This document shows positions 1 to 12,220 of a stretch of DNA of 64,000 nt, piece by piece. Below the pieces are notes generated by a model. The model saw only the letters and a list, made by a program, of their open reading frames with translations. It was not told the DNA's origin and ran no database searches. This DNA is from Corbicula japonica. Taxonomy: Eukaryota; Mollusca; Bivalvia; Venerida; Cyrenidae. How positions within the stretch are numbered: the stretch's first letter is position 1; the number at the start of each line of letters is the position of its first letter. The stretch covers positions 2,441,972-2,505,971 of the forward strand of contig JAZAYU010000080.1 of the NCBI GenBank assembly GCA_038501625.1, read 5' to 3'. A program made the position numbers and the translations under genes.

Positions 1-633
1 AATTTATTGATCATTAAAGTCTGAAAATTTTGAGATATGAGTTTTTTTATGAAAATTGGAAGTTGGGGTTATAAGGCCACAAGTACAGTAAAAGTACTTT
101 TTGTTCATGATTTTGATTGAAAAAATCCAACAGATGTCAATAAAGGCTGAAAAAATCCAACAGATGTCAATAAAGGCTTTGCAAAAGTGGAATCTTTATT
201 TACGTTTGATTTAGCTATTTAATTATTAATGTTATTCTCTATTTTCTGGCAGATCTTTTCATTTACAGATCATCTGTAAATTTATTGACAAACAGTGACA
301 AGTATCTTAAAAACTGCGAAACAGCTGCTTTAATGCACAAGCTTTATTTTTTACACTCATGAAAACATAAGGCATTTGTTGGCTGGAGGGCCCTTTTACA
401 TCTATATATTTGATTTCCCTATTGTCCATCATTAGCACACTGTGATCTCTGTTTTATCATTCAATTTATCACTTTACCATTACTATCATTGAATTTACAA
501 CTTTTTGCCCTGTGCATTCTGTGTGTACCCTGAAGGAAATAATTACCAAATATATTTGCTGAATTGCTTTTATTTATATATCATATTATTTTTGGAAACA
601 TCACAGCTTGCTTTAAATTTTACTCCATGATAT
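1..633. other. AT-rich non-coding stretch with a 30-bp tandem duplication
   Basis: No coding signal or known repeat is seen. A 30-bp unit containing aaaaatccaacagatgtcaa is present twice, head to tail, at 119-148 and 149-178, with no visible difference between the copies. The rest is AT-rich sequence without recognisable structure. Confidence 0.5.
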
Positions 634-635
634 GT

Positions 636-910
636 GACTGTTATCCCATGTGCAAACATTGTAGATCTAGATCAGCCAGTGCCCAAGGTTATAAAGCTGT
701 CGCCATTTCAGCCAATCAGATGCTTGAGATTTGAGACTGGTTTCCATGCTCAGCGTTATAACCTTCAGGCCAGCTCAATCATGCCATCTTATCAGGATCT
801 ACACTGTTCACATTTTGATCATTAGTTTATTTCTGACCTAGAAGCGAACGGTGCAAATCCTGATGAGATGGCATAGATGTGCAGGCTGATCTGGATATAC
901 ACTCTTTGTA
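636..910. repeat. Family A element, 5' end lost, with nested family B
   Basis: It shows the A-family hallmarks gtagatctagatcagc, tatcaggatctacactgttc, ttatttctgacc and gctgatctgg. A partial B palindrome (about 681-770, most of its left arm missing) interrupts the first A hairpin just after the gatcagcc motif. Short open frames here are translations of the repeat. Confidence 0.75.
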
Positions 911-1499
911 GTTTTATTGAGAGCCTTATAATTGTGTTGCACAATGCAAAGCAGCTATTTGACTTTTTATAATGTATACTGCAAAATTGTTTACCTCTAA
1001 CTTCTAAGATCTAAATAAATGGTAATTGTGCAAAAAGGGAAAACTCACTATTAATAGTACTTTTGCTGTCTGATGAAAAAGCAATGAAATTCAAAAATGA
1101 CTGAATCATAGCAACCTTAGGCTCCCTTGAGAGAATAATAAAACAATTGTAGATAAAGAACATTTGCCTCCACAAGTGGCTTATCAGCTCTTTGCTGACA
1201 ACTCCTGTAATGATGTAAATAATGGAAAGTAGTTACAAATATCATTTTGACCTTTGTGTTATCTTTTTGAGAAACAATGCTGGCGGAACATTAATTAGAC
1301 TGATGATGCAAAAAAACCAAGAGCAAGATTGGCCTGGAATGCCAGTGACAGTTCGAGAACAGGTGTTTTACATCAATGTTTTAAATACCTAGATGGTTAA
1401 TTAGAAGTTGATGTAGTAATACAAAGAGCTGGGAAAGACTCTATTGTCAATAGAAAAATAATGATGTAACCCATCATTAAGACCAGCCCAAGATTAAGG

Positions 1500-1876
1500 T
1501 TTTGTTTTGTGAAGTTGTGTGCAAGCAGTGTAGATTCAGATAATGATCAGTGAGCACATCCATGTCTTCTGATAAGGGCTGAAGGTTATAAAGCTGAGCA
1601 TGGAAACCAGTCTCAAATCTCAAGTATCTGATTGGCTGAAATGGGGACTGGTCGCCATTTCAGCCAATCAGATGCTTGAGATTTGAGACTGGTTTCCATG
1701 CTCAGCTTTATAACCTTGGGCACAGGATCTACACTGTTCGCTTTTTTATTCATTAGGTAATTTCTGACCAAAATGCTACCAGTGCAGATCCTGATCAGAT
1801 GGCACGGATGTGCCGGCTGATCTGGATCTACACTGGTCAAACATGCGTAAAAATGCATATTTATGGAGTAAAGCAT
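1500..1876. repeat. Family A element with nested family B
   Basis: Diverged A element ending near a tatggagtaaag motif. Its first hairpin is split by a complete B palindrome between tctgata and atctacactg, the GATC centre of the hairpin. The second hairpin (gatcctgatcagatggcacg...gctgatctggatctac) is well preserved. Confidence 0.8.
1576..1723. repeat. Family B palindromic element (complete)
   Basis: About 148 bp. The left arm runs from gggctgaaggttataaagctg and the right arm returns through gctttataaccttgggc. The arms pair through caaatctcaag/cttgagatttg and ctgattggctgaaat/atttcagccaatcag, so a transcript would fold into one hairpin. Only a few bases separate the arms. Confidence 0.85.
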
Positions 1877-2380
1877 TAAAGAAGGGAAAAAAGTCCTAGA
1901 TAGTTTGAGGCTGTGCAGAAGCTTTTAGAATTAGCAAACAGTTTTCTTTATCACCATAACATTATATTTTGTTTATTACCAAAGAAAAACTGAGAGGATT
2001 ATATCCTGGCAGTTTCCTTGATAAAATTGGGGCATAATCTTTGCTCCCATTGTTGTTTTGATAAATATGTAGGTAAGGATAGTACATAATGTTGATTTAC
2101 AGTTTCTGATGTCTCTGAACTTTTATCCACCTTTAAGAATTTGATAGTGGAATGAAATTAATGTAAAGAGGTGAAAGGTTTTCAGACATTTAACATCCTA
2201 AACACAGGTCCATGTCAGTTAATGGAGATATAGCTGGTTCACAAGCTATGTGGTACATATTTCAAACATGTTAGACAACTGGTCTACTCATGTAGTTTTG
2301 ATGGCACAAGCCATTTTGCTTGATATCACAGGTAGAGTTTTGCTAAAACAAATAAATGTACCAGTGTAATGTTATTATGC
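1877..2380. other. Unassigned AT-rich sequence
   Basis: No gene, splice-bounded exon or repeat family could be supported here. Confidence 0.4.
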
Positions 2381-2385
2381 CACCA

Positions 2386-2728
2386 CAGGGCTTTACATCA
2401 GAAAATTGGGAAGAGGCCCTGGCCTTACCAATTGGGAAATTTATGCGCGATAATTGTTTATTTTGGGAAAACAAAATTAATTGAACGATGGGTTCTAGTT
2501 AATAAAATTGATAAGTAATAGGTATTTCTAACTTAAAACAAATTTTTTAAGCTTTGTATTTTTCAGACTTCAGTTTTCAAACACCCCTCAGAGGAGTTTT
2601 AACCATTTTTGGACATCTTACTTAGCCTTTTGGGAAGAGTTTTTGCCACAATTGGGAAAAAATTCTATATTTTTGGATTGGGAAGAGGCCTATTATAGGC
2701 CTCTGTTATATAAGCATGAAAAGCCCTG
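2386..2728. mobile_element. Family D MITE, 343 bp, 5-bp target duplication
   Basis: The ends are CAGGGCTTTACAT and, inverted, CAGGGCTTTTCAT. The element is flanked by CACCA on both sides (2381-2385 and 2729-2733). The interior is rich in ttgggaa and ttcccaa motifs and has no coding capacity. A second copy of equal size, split by insertions, lies at 43001-48447 and also has a 5-bp duplication. The superfamily is uncertain: CAGGG ends recall hAT, but hAT duplications are normally 8 bp. Confidence 0.7.
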
Positions 2729-3360
2729 CACCATCTCATGACGAGTATGCCACCCCCTCATGGCGAGTATGCCACCATCTCATGGTGAGTGTATGCCACC
2801 ATTTTGTTAAGTGTAAACCACTATCTTGTTGAGTATATACATCCATCTTGTTGAGTGCATGCCACCATCGCGTGGTGATTGTATGCCATCGTGTTGAGGG
2901 TATGCCACTATCTTATAGAGTGTATACAAGATGGTGAGTGTATGCTAGTACTGGTGTATGCTACCATCATGTTGAGTCACTATCTCATGGCGAGTTTATG
3001 CTACCATCTTATACACTCAGTATACCACCATCATGTTGAGTGTATGCCACCATCTCATTGCCACGATCTCATGGTAGATTTATGTCACCATTTCTTGAAG
3101 TATATGTCACTATCTGATGGACAGTATGTCAGCATCACATGAAGAATATACCATCACTATCTCATGGTGTTTGCCACCTTCTAATGGAGTGCATGCCAAC
3201 ATCTGGGCTGAAGGTTTTAAAGCTGAGATTGGAAACCAGTCTCAAATCTCAGCCAATCAGACGCTTGAGATTTGAGACTGGTTTCCATGCTCCGTTTTAT
3301 AACCTTGGGCACTGATTAAGTGTATGCCCCCATATGCCACCATCTCATGGTGTTTGCCAA
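2729..3360. repeat. Degenerate minisatellite (about 20-30 bp units) with nested family B
   Basis: Repeated variants of gagtgtatgccaccatctca are spread over about 600 bp with indels. A B palindrome (3205-3312) interrupts the array, and similar units resume after it (tgtatgcccccatatgccac). A short open frame at 2879-3142 is a translation of the array. Confidence 0.7.
3205..3312. repeat. Family B palindrome, central part deleted
   Basis: The left arm starts at gggctgaaggttttaaagct and the right arm ends in ttttataaccttgggc. The loop-proximal ctgattggctgaaatgg segment of the left arm is missing, so the arms meet at ctcagccaatcag. Confidence 0.8.
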
Positions 3361-3458
3361 CAACTACACAAAGGTAACCTTGTTATTAAATAAAGATTGT
3401 TTTCACAGGAAAATGAATGGTTAAAAGGAGACTCCATGTTAACCAATCTGATCAAATG

Positions 3459-3572
3459 CCTCTGATTGGTTGAAATGGGGTCATCTGATTGGTTGAAATG
3501 GAGTCATCTGATTGGTTGAAATGCAGACTTCATTTCAGCCAATCAGATGCTTGAGATTTGATACTGGTTTAT
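3459..3572. repeat. Family B fragment with triplicated CCAAT-box unit
   Basis: A unit of about 23 bp (tcatctgattggttgaaatg plus a few bases) occurs three times in tandem, followed by the right arm atttcagccaatcagatgct. Each unit carries a reverse CCAAT box. The outer arms are missing. Confidence 0.7.
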
Positions 3573-5146
3573 GATCTGGGCCATGTTGGCTTACATTTTG
3601 AGCTATTGTACATGAAGGATCCCTGGGACTGTGGTGATCAGGTGACAGACTTTTCACAGAGCAATTGAACAGACTAAAAGCTGCTGCCAGTGGGATATAT
3701 TACATATCATGGGTTTGGAGCTGAACTGGTCTATCTACTTCCATTTTTCTACATGAGATAGCCCGGTTTTCTGCCTGGCTTCCTATGAAAGCTTGACAAG
3801 AGGTCAAATTACAAGATATCCTTATTTACACATTGCATGATAGATTTTCTGTTGTACATCATGATGAATTAGCAGCAAAGTGTCCATTACTGATAGTGAA
3901 GCTGCTGATGTATAGTGAAGTATAGTATCATAGCTGATGTGTTCTGATCACTGCTGTCAGAGCCTCAATTCAGAAGTGTCTGATTGGTTGATATCAAGAC
4001 CATTTACCAAAGTGACCAATCAAAAACTAGCATATCTTGAACTGGTTGCTTGACTTATATTCTTGAAAAAGGTAGCAAATGCTCCAAGGGCATCACATCA
4101 CTGCATCAGTTGCTGCATTGCTCCCATTTTGTAATAGGTTAAATGTCATATTTTTATGAATTATCACTTTAAAATTTCAAATGTAAACATACAGTTAAAA
4201 CTGCGTGGGTGTTATCTACAAAAAATACATGATGTAACGGTCACAAGATATCTTGTAGGAGTGCCCCAGTTGATTTAACAAATTTTAAATCACTTAACAG
4301 ATAATATGAACAGGTATATTGTTTGACATAATTTTTCCGCCTGACTTTGACTTTTGTGATCAATTAATTAGACATTAGTGTAATTCATTATTGCTACTGA
4401 AACTGATCAGCATAATTGCATGCACAACTTTCATTTTGTCTTCAAAGTCTGAGAGCTTGATTTACACACAATAAATATTGGCATTTCTTTGAAAATCCCC
4501 ATAAACCATTTATGTTCCTACAGGTTTCCATAGACCTGGTTAATGATTATTTACTGATTTATGAGGTTTTATAAAAATTAGTAAATTGATTTTCTGTTAA
4601 GAGTTAATTGAGATGTAAATTAAGATACTCTGTCTACCTCTTGGCCACAATGTCAAATTATGGACAAGCCACTTGAAAATTGTGATGGATTTGTTGTTTG
4701 TTAAATGATCTGCTTAAGGTTGATAAAATATAAGGAAGAAATAGTCAGTATTGTCCGGATCTCGTCCACATGACCATTACCTCACGCTCGGGACACACTT
4801 CCTCCTTCACCAAAAAGTGATGTAAAGAAACAGAGGCATGTTCACTTCCGTGCTTGAGGAATCGAGCACGCACCTGTCAACATGTTTGTTTGTTTTTTTC
4901 TTCCTATGTAGCCATTCCATGAAAATTATTAACAAGGTTTTCTTGGAAAAACCCTGGTTATTAAGATTGGGGTATGTTGTTGGGCAGGCAAGCAGCAGGC
5001 ATCATCATTTCATAAAGTTTTTGTTAAGTTCCCCTTTTTTCAGTAACCATTTAAAGACGAGCTTTGAAACTAAACATTATAGTTGTCCGACATCACATTT
5101 GCAATTATTAGTATGGATTTTATAACTTTTTTGTATTTTGTCATGA
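3573..5146. other. Unassigned sequence
   Basis: No gene supported. An open frame of 95 codons (4838-5125) has low-complexity composition and no family signature, so it is not called. One CCAAT-type motif near 3978 may be a B relic. Confidence 0.4.
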
Positions 5147-5460
5147 TGGTTATGTTTCTTGTCCACTAGGACTTGTCCTCAAGTTCTTTAAGTTATCTTT
5201 TTCTTGGAACTCATAATACGTCACATCAGTGCAGAAACGGTATAAGTACCATTGAAATATTAAGGAGACATACCATTATTGCACTAACATGACAAAAAGC
5301 ATAATGTTCCTCATCCACTTAGACTTTTGGTCAAGTTTTCTGTTCAAGTCCACTTTTTCTGGTCACTCATAATATATAGTTATGTTCCTCATCCACTTAG
5401 ACTTGTGGTCAAGTTTTCTCTTGAAGTCGACATTTTGCTTGGAAACCACTCAAGTAAGAG
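5147..5460. repeat. Tandem repeat, about 78-bp period
   Basis: A block beginning atgttcctcatccacttaga occurs at 5304 and 5382 with few changes. A more diverged version (tgtttcttgtccactaggac) lies near 5150. It is non-coding. Confidence 0.6.
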
Positions 5461-5720
5461 TTTTGAAACAATACCAATCCATATTAATATTTTCCTTACT
5501 TGAAACTTGAAAATCTGGCAGCACTTTTGCCCTTCTTTGGAAGGAAATGTTCACAGGTGCCGTTTTCTCAGAAAACTTCATTAAAATCATGCAGTTTTCC
5601 CCAAAAAGTAACTTTACACCAGGTTTTTTATTTGTAAAGCTCTAGGCTAGCTGCATTTGTTTGTTTTTAAAAAATCTTCAAATATTATTGTATTATAAGT
5701 AACCAACAGTCTCTGTAATA

Positions 5721-6220
5721 NNNNNNNNNNNNNNNNNNNNNNNNNNNNNNNNNNNNNNNNNNNNNNNNNNNNNNNNNNNNNNNNNNNNNNNNNNNNNNNN
5801 NNNNNNNNNNNNNNNNNNNNNNNNNNNNNNNNNNNNNNNNNNNNNNNNNNNNNNNNNNNNNNNNNNNNNNNNNNNNNNNNNNNNNNNNNNNNNNNNNNNN
5901 NNNNNNNNNNNNNNNNNNNNNNNNNNNNNNNNNNNNNNNNNNNNNNNNNNNNNNNNNNNNNNNNNNNNNNNNNNNNNNNNNNNNNNNNNNNNNNNNNNNN
6001 NNNNNNNNNNNNNNNNNNNNNNNNNNNNNNNNNNNNNNNNNNNNNNNNNNNNNNNNNNNNNNNNNNNNNNNNNNNNNNNNNNNNNNNNNNNNNNNNNNNN
6101 NNNNNNNNNNNNNNNNNNNNNNNNNNNNNNNNNNNNNNNNNNNNNNNNNNNNNNNNNNNNNNNNNNNNNNNNNNNNNNNNNNNNNNNNNNNNNNNNNNNN
6201 NNNNNNNNNNNNNNNNNNNN
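5721..6220. other. Assembly gap of 500 N
   Basis: Exactly 500 N, a conventional scaffold-gap size. It directly abuts a tandem repeat array that the assembler probably could not span. The predicted frame crossing it is meaningless. Confidence 0.98.
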
Positions 6221-7360
6221 CGGATTTTGATTTTGATTTGCTCCTGTCTGTCCGTCTGTCTGTCCGTCTGTCTGTCACACTTGTCCGCTCTCTAAGTCAA
6301 ACAGTTTTCATCGCATCATCACCAAACTTCATCAGAATGTTAGTGGCCATAATATCTCGATCAAGTTCGATAACCAGCCATATTGCCCAAGGAATCTCAG
6401 AATTATGGCCCTTGAATTATCAAAAATAAGTTGTTTAAGGCTTGTCCGCTCTCTAAGTCAAACAGTTTTCATCGGATCATCACCAAACTTCATCAAAATG
6501 TTAGTGGCCATAATATCTCGATCAAGTTCGATAACCAGCCATATTGCCCAAGGAATCTCAGAATTATGGCCCTTGAATTATCAAAAATAAGTTGTTTGAG
6601 GCTTGTCCACTCTGTAACTTGAACAGTTATCATCTGATCTTCACCATACTTTATGAAAATGTTTGTGGCCATAATATCTCGGCCAAGTTCGATAACCAGC
6701 CGTATTGCCCCAGTCATGTCAGATTTATGGCCCTTGAATTATCCAAAATTGGCTGTTTAAGCCTTGTCTGCTATGTAACTGAAATATTCATCAACTGATT
6801 TTCAATAAACATTATGATAATGTGTGTGGCCTTAATATCTTGGCCAAGTTCGAAAACCAGCCACTTTGCACCAGGCATATCAGATTTATGGCCCTTTGAT
6901 TTATCCGAAATTAGCCTTTTAAACATGTCACTAACCTGGTTCATCTATACTATAGCTATCATGACATTACCTACATTGCATTATGAGAAAGTACTGTGCT
7001 AAGCAGCTATAAAGGTATTTCTTACACTGTTTAAGTTTTCATTTTACAATATCTGTTCCATACTCATGATTTGGTTCTTGTCTCATTTTCTGCTATTTTT
7101 ATTATATGATGTTCACCAAATGCTATAATTATCTGTGTAATAAAAAAACAGCCGCTTTGACCCCGGCACATAAGACTTATGGCCCATTTATTTATTTACA
7201 ATTGGCCTTGATAGCCTTGTACACTCACTCTCATGGTCTTTTTTCAGTGCATCTTCACTGATATATCAAAATGTTAATGACAACAAGTTTGACAACCAGC
7301 CACATTGACCCTGGCACTTCAGGATTATGGCCCATCAGAAATTGAAACTTATGTTTTTCC
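6221..7360. repeat. Tandem array, about 161-bp units, left end lost in gap
   Basis: It opens with a ctgtctgtccgt simple-repeat stretch, then units beginning cttgtccgctctctaag at about 6279, 6440, 6601 and 6762, decaying rightward. Each unit contains a tggccataatatctcg...caagttcgataacc motif and an atggcccttgaattat motif. The style matches the HINE-type internal arrays elsewhere in the window. No terminal CTCTTG end was recognised. Confidence 0.7.
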
Positions 7361-8025
7361 TGATCCTCCAAAAATTTGTGACATTGTTTATGACTAATAT
7401 TGCACAGAACTTCCGTATGCCCTTTTAATAAATTGCCATCTTTATATTCACTTCACCAGTTTTATCCTGTGCATCATCAAAGATGATGCCTTTGTGGGAG
7501 ACATGTGCTTTTCCCAAAAGCAGTTCTAGTATTATATTTGAAAAGAAAAACAGTAGAAAACTGAAAGGCAATTCGGCTACCGTTTTGTTTGGTTTGAGCC
7601 CTTCTGTTTTCATTGAACCCCTTCTACTTTGAAAGATATTGAAACTACTGCAATTATTGTTGGGTTTGATTCCTAGCTCATGAATAAGCTTACTCTGACA
7701 GGATTTCGATGATAGGGGCAATTTTTACTCACCTGAAAAACTCTTTATGGCTAAATAGATCTCGGCATTCTGATTGGTTGAAATCTGAGTCACAGTCTCA
7801 TAATTGAGCAACAGAAAGCTCAATATCTGAGACTGGTTGCCATAATCAGTTTACGATAAGCAAAACTAGCAGTGGTTACCCACTGAGGATAAAGACACCA
7901 GTTCTAATTGAGATCCTACCCATTCGATGTCATTACATCTCTTTAATAGCCCATTGAAAACTAGTCTGGAAATGGGAACAATAATGATACTAATCCATTG
8001 GTAATAATGTTAACATTTAAATGTT
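7361..8025. other. Unassigned sequence with a decayed family B copy
   Basis: At about 7766-7855 ctgattggttgaaatctgag and atctgagactggttgccat resemble the two B arms but are strongly diverged. A minus-strand open frame of 98 codons (7425-7721) has no recognisable domain. Confidence 0.35.
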
Positions 8026-8255
8026 TAACACTTTACAGGTTTGATATGGGTTTTATCACTGGTGCTACCTATGTAGATCCAGATCAGCAGGCACATCCAT
8101 GCTGAATGATGTGGATCTACACTGTTTACAAATGGTAAGGAAGAATCAAATGAAACTAAAAGCACATTGATCTCATTGATCCGGATCAAAAGGCACAGAT
8201 CTACACTGTTTGCCTTTAGGAAAATTGCCATATTCTGTGAAGCACAGGGTTAAAG
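8026..8255. repeat. Family A element (diverged)
   Basis: Contains gtagatccagatcagcaggc, gtggatctacactgttt and a final cacagggttaaag. The second hairpin is shortened. Confidence 0.7.
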
Positions 8256-9003
8256 GATAACAATAATGCTTTTTGCTATTTATTATCCATTCTACTGCAA
8301 TTTTAAAAAAGTTTCAGATTTATTTCATAAATTATTGTTATGCTTTGACAAATGGGTAGAATAAAATAGTCATAAAGTACAAGGTTTGATACCACAGTTC
8401 ACAATCAGGGCCATCATCAGTGATGGGTCTTAAACCTTTATGAATTATTTTGTGAACCTGGCAGTATTAACTTGCTATCAAGTCCATAAAAGATATTGCC
8501 TATAGAAGTGTTAATAAACTTGATGTCCATGTTAATGGCCCATGAAACTGTTAATAAATATCACAAAATGTTCCAGTTCAACTACCTTTTAAAACTATTT
8601 TAAAGGACAACTGCATGATAACATGATGTAATCTTATAGGTATGTTTAAATTGCTTAAACAAGTCATCTGGATTTCCAATATTTAATCCTTTCATTAATC
8701 AGCTCAAGTAAAACTGGCATGATTCCAGACAATATTGACACTTCAAAACACTGGCCCAGCCCCATCCCCATTTCTGTGGCTTAGATCATTAGCCGTTCTT
8801 TTAATCTGGACCGAGTACATAAACTAAAAGACTTGATCAATGTGCATGGAGTGCACCCTTTCGCTGGGTATTTTTACCCCAAAAAATTGGAATATAATGG
8901 GTTCTGCTAAACTAAATGTGTTTTGCCAATAAATTTTGAAGTGACAGTTTATGAAATTGAAAATGCTAGCAACATGTCTTGCCATTTTCTCTTGACCTCA
9001 GGT
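8256..9003. other. Unassigned sequence
   Basis: No supported gene or repeat. Confidence 0.4.
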
Positions 9004-9127
9004 TAATCCATCTGATCAAGGTCTACACTGTTTGCATTTATGTAGATCCAGATCAGATGGCATGTATGAGCCAGCTTACCTGGATCTAAACTGGTTGCAA
9101 ATGTGAAAAACCTGTATAATGGAGTAA
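9004..9127. repeat. Family A fragment
   Basis: Contains tctgatcaaggtctacactg, gtagatccagatcagatggc and acctggatctaaactggttg. Both TTAA ends are missing. Confidence 0.65.
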
Positions 9128-10473
9128 GGAGTGATTCAAAGTATTGGTCATTTTCCCTTGGCCTTGTTAACAGGCTAGATCGATCCTTATCTTTTTTTAT
9201 TAATCCGGTGGCACTTGACTCTGTGATTTATTTCACTATTGTAAACAGTTTATTTGAACTGCAAACCAGGTATGTGTCAAATCAATATTAAACCAATTTT
9301 GGTTAAGACTGTATTGAAGTGACCATTTGAAAATATTCATTGATGAAATGCCTTAGGCATTCTTTAGTTCAACAACCTTGTATATCAATATTTATAATGA
9401 CAATAAAATACTTAAAATTGTCTTTATCAGTTTGCGATGAACAATAGATAAATAAACTGGTCACATTAAGTGGTGGTCATTTGGAATAAATGGATCTAAA
9501 TAGTACATGGCGAACAGGTATTTTACAAGAATGATTAATGGCAAGCCGTAAGGGGATAATTAACATTTTTGTGTAATGGTTAAATGAGGATATTACAGTC
9601 CCAAGTTGAGCTTAAGTTATTTTTAAATTGCCCTTTCGAAAAAATGTGATACATATTGATCGATTTGTCCATTGGTCAGTCCATAATAAAAACCTAACGT
9701 TGGCTTTTACTTTTCCATTTCTTTATCAGACTTCCAAACCTAATATTGTTTATGAAAACAGGGTCATGCTAAAACCAAAGGCTTAAGGTGAATTTTCATT
9801 CGATGGAGTTATTCCCCTTTTTGTGACTAGATTTTATCAGAAATCTAAATGTTGTATATATAAACACTTTTTTGGAAGTTCTTAAATCTTGCATGTATGT
9901 ACAAGTTTTAACAAATTTCAGTTTCAGCTACCCTCATCCATTATCAGGACCCTGTATAAAGTCAGGAACAAAGCGCTCTCAAAACTTTGTTTAAAATCAG
10001 TTGCTTTTTTTCAAACAGTTCCAAATTCCCTATTGGACTGGCAATATCACCTGTTTAGAGTATACCCCTTTTCCCATCTGCAAGTTGTAGGGAAAAAGGC
10101 CAGGAACTAATTCATACTTGTAACTTCCTCATTTTTGAGTTATACATAAATCTCTGTAAATGTGACTTGTGGGAGGTGAGATACATCGATTGTGCATTCA
10201 TACAACATGTATTTAACATGTGCATTATTAACAACCTTTATTTGTGTGTTGCATCACTGACTTTTAGATATTTCTCCAAAGGTTTGATAAATGAGTATAA
10301 TTTCGAAAAATTAAAATCAATTTTGTATTTATAATGCAAACCTGGATTGCAAACATTAATGTAAACTTAAGTAATCTTGTTGCTTAATTGAACAAAGTTT
10401 TGCATTTTCGAGGATTTATTGAGTGAAAGCTAATTATTGTTTCATGCTCATTACTCAATGTGAGCTGACATCA
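9128..10473. other. Unassigned sequence
   Basis: No gene supported. A 73-codon open frame (9889-10110) has no signature and no convincing splice sites. Confidence 0.4.
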
Positions 10474-10588
10474 GGGCTGAAGGTTATAAAACTGAGCATG
10501 GAAACCAGTCTCAAATCTCAAGCAGTCGCCATTTCAGCCATCAGATGCTTGGGATTTGTGACTGGTTACCATGCTCAGTTTTATAATG
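10474..10588. repeat. Family B palindrome with shortened centre
   Basis: The arms gggctgaaggttataaaact and atgctcagttttataat pair. The centre reads cagtcgccatttcagccatc, with one CCAAT box broken by a deleted base. Confidence 0.75.
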
Positions 10589-11075
10589 TGGTCATTGAAT
10601 TTTAATATTAAATAAAGTATACTTAAAACAACTGAAATACTAACTTATAACTGTTAACTTGTGTAAAGAAGTGTACTGTTCATTGGGATGGATTATTAGT
10701 TGAAATGAGCATTAATAAAATTTAGTGAGTTCATGTAGAAACAGAAAGCAGCATGTGTGTTATTTGTTTGACATTTAAAGCCTGGGGTCATTCCCCTATC
10801 TTGTATTAAAAGACATGCAGCCAGACATTCAGTGCTGATTGATTATATGCAGTCACCCTTGCTGGTTATACCTTGCTATAATAAGATTTCTACAACAAGA
10901 ACCAACTATGTGCATTTACATATTATCTTGTTCATCCATTAAAGAAGGACCCTTCCCCCTTTCTACCCTAACTTGGAGCCCTGCATTCTAACATTGACAC
11001 TAGCAGACCTAGGTTTTGTAACCCTGTTTAACAGCATTGCCCATTATTATAAGTAATCAAGTACTTTTCTTAACC

Positions 11076-11155
11076 AGAAAACACCATACTAAATAACTTT
11101 CAAAACTCTTGTCTCATATTGCATTCAGTTTTAACTAGATTGTGTCCTCTGAGTT
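11076..11155. repeat. Unclassified dispersed repeat, copy 1
   Basis: About 75-80 bp containing accatactaaataactttca and gcattcagttttaactaga. It recurs in the same orientation at 21212-21290 with few mismatches. It matches none of the named families. Confidence 0.6.
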
Positions 11156-11202
11156 CACATGTTAGTTTCAGATTAACCATTTATTCTATATATACAGGTT
11201 TA

Positions 11203-11350
11203 AACTTCCAGTGTAGATCCAGATCAGCTGGCACATCTTGGTCAGAAATATCCTTACAAACCTAATTGCCAGCAACACAGATCCTGATTAGGCCCTGTTC
11301 ATGCCAGGTGACCTGGATCTACCCTGTTTGACCATTGAGTCAATGGTTAA
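11203..11350. repeat. Family A fragment
   Basis: Contains cagtgtagatccagatcagc, ttggtcagaaatatcc and gacctggatctaccctg. The internal hairpin is deleted. Confidence 0.65.
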
Positions 11351-11535
11351 GTATACTAAAAGACATTAGAAACGCAACTTCTTTAAACAAGAAATAAATT
11401 TCACGTTTGAAGAAGTTGCGTTTCTAATTTCTACAAATACATATTATATAATAAAAGAAACTAAAAACGCAACTTTAATCATGAAACATATTTTGTGTTT
11501 AAAGAAGTTGCATTTCTAATTTCTTTAAGTATATA
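11351..11535. repeat. Double-hairpin miniature element
   Basis: Two adjacent inverted repeats share one stem sequence. The first (11366-11427) pairs ttagaaacgcaacttctt with its exact complement. The second (about 11454-11520) pairs aaaaacgcaacttt with aaagaagttgcattt. It directly follows the A fragment. The outer sequences tatactaaaag and ctttaagtata are also roughly complementary. Confidence 0.65.
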
Positions 11536-12011
11536 TCTCATGTTTTGAGGTAAAAACTAAACCAGTTGTAGGACAGTGCCCCTCCATAACATTAATTAGA
11601 ACAGTCTTACACCAGGTAATATAATGTTAATTAATGTTTGCTACTTTGACTATTCTAAATGGTAATCCCCAAAAAGTGAAATATAATTTGTATTTTGATC
11701 CAAAAAAGTTGTTTATGACAGACAGCTTTGAATCTTGTTGACTTCATAACTTGAAACATGATCTTTTTGAATACCCACCTAATTTAAGACTTGATACTCA
11801 ACCTTCTAAGAGGAAAATATAAAACATATTTTCTTCTTAAAAGCTTGAGTACATAACACATTAAACACATTAAAAAAATCTTATTAAATAGTTCACTTAA
11901 CTTATTAAATAGTTCACTTATCTTATACCCAATCTTATGAGGCTGTAATTGGACAAAAATTGAAATCTTGCAGATAAGTTTAATAATTGAAGAGGCCACT
12001 TTGTGAATTTA

Positions 12012-12220
12012 AACCCTTTACTCTAAATATACAACTCTTTCACACGGGTAAATGTATAGATTCAGATCAGCTGGCTCATCATGACATCAGATCAGGATCT
12101 ACTCTGTTCACTCCTTGATCAGAAACAATCAATTGAATCTAAAACTGAACAGTGTAGATCCAGATCAGATAGCACAGATTTGCTAGCTTATCTGGATCTA
12201 CACCGAGTGCCCATAAAATA
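12012..12220. repeat. Family A element, right end lost
   Basis: Starts at ttaaaccctttactc and has gattcagatcagctggct, tcagatcaggatctactctg and gatccagatcagatagcac. The terminal gggttaa is missing. Confidence 0.7.

Noticed and set aside
5685..6278. 197-codon open frame on the minus strand
   Set aside because: It is almost entirely the 500-N gap.
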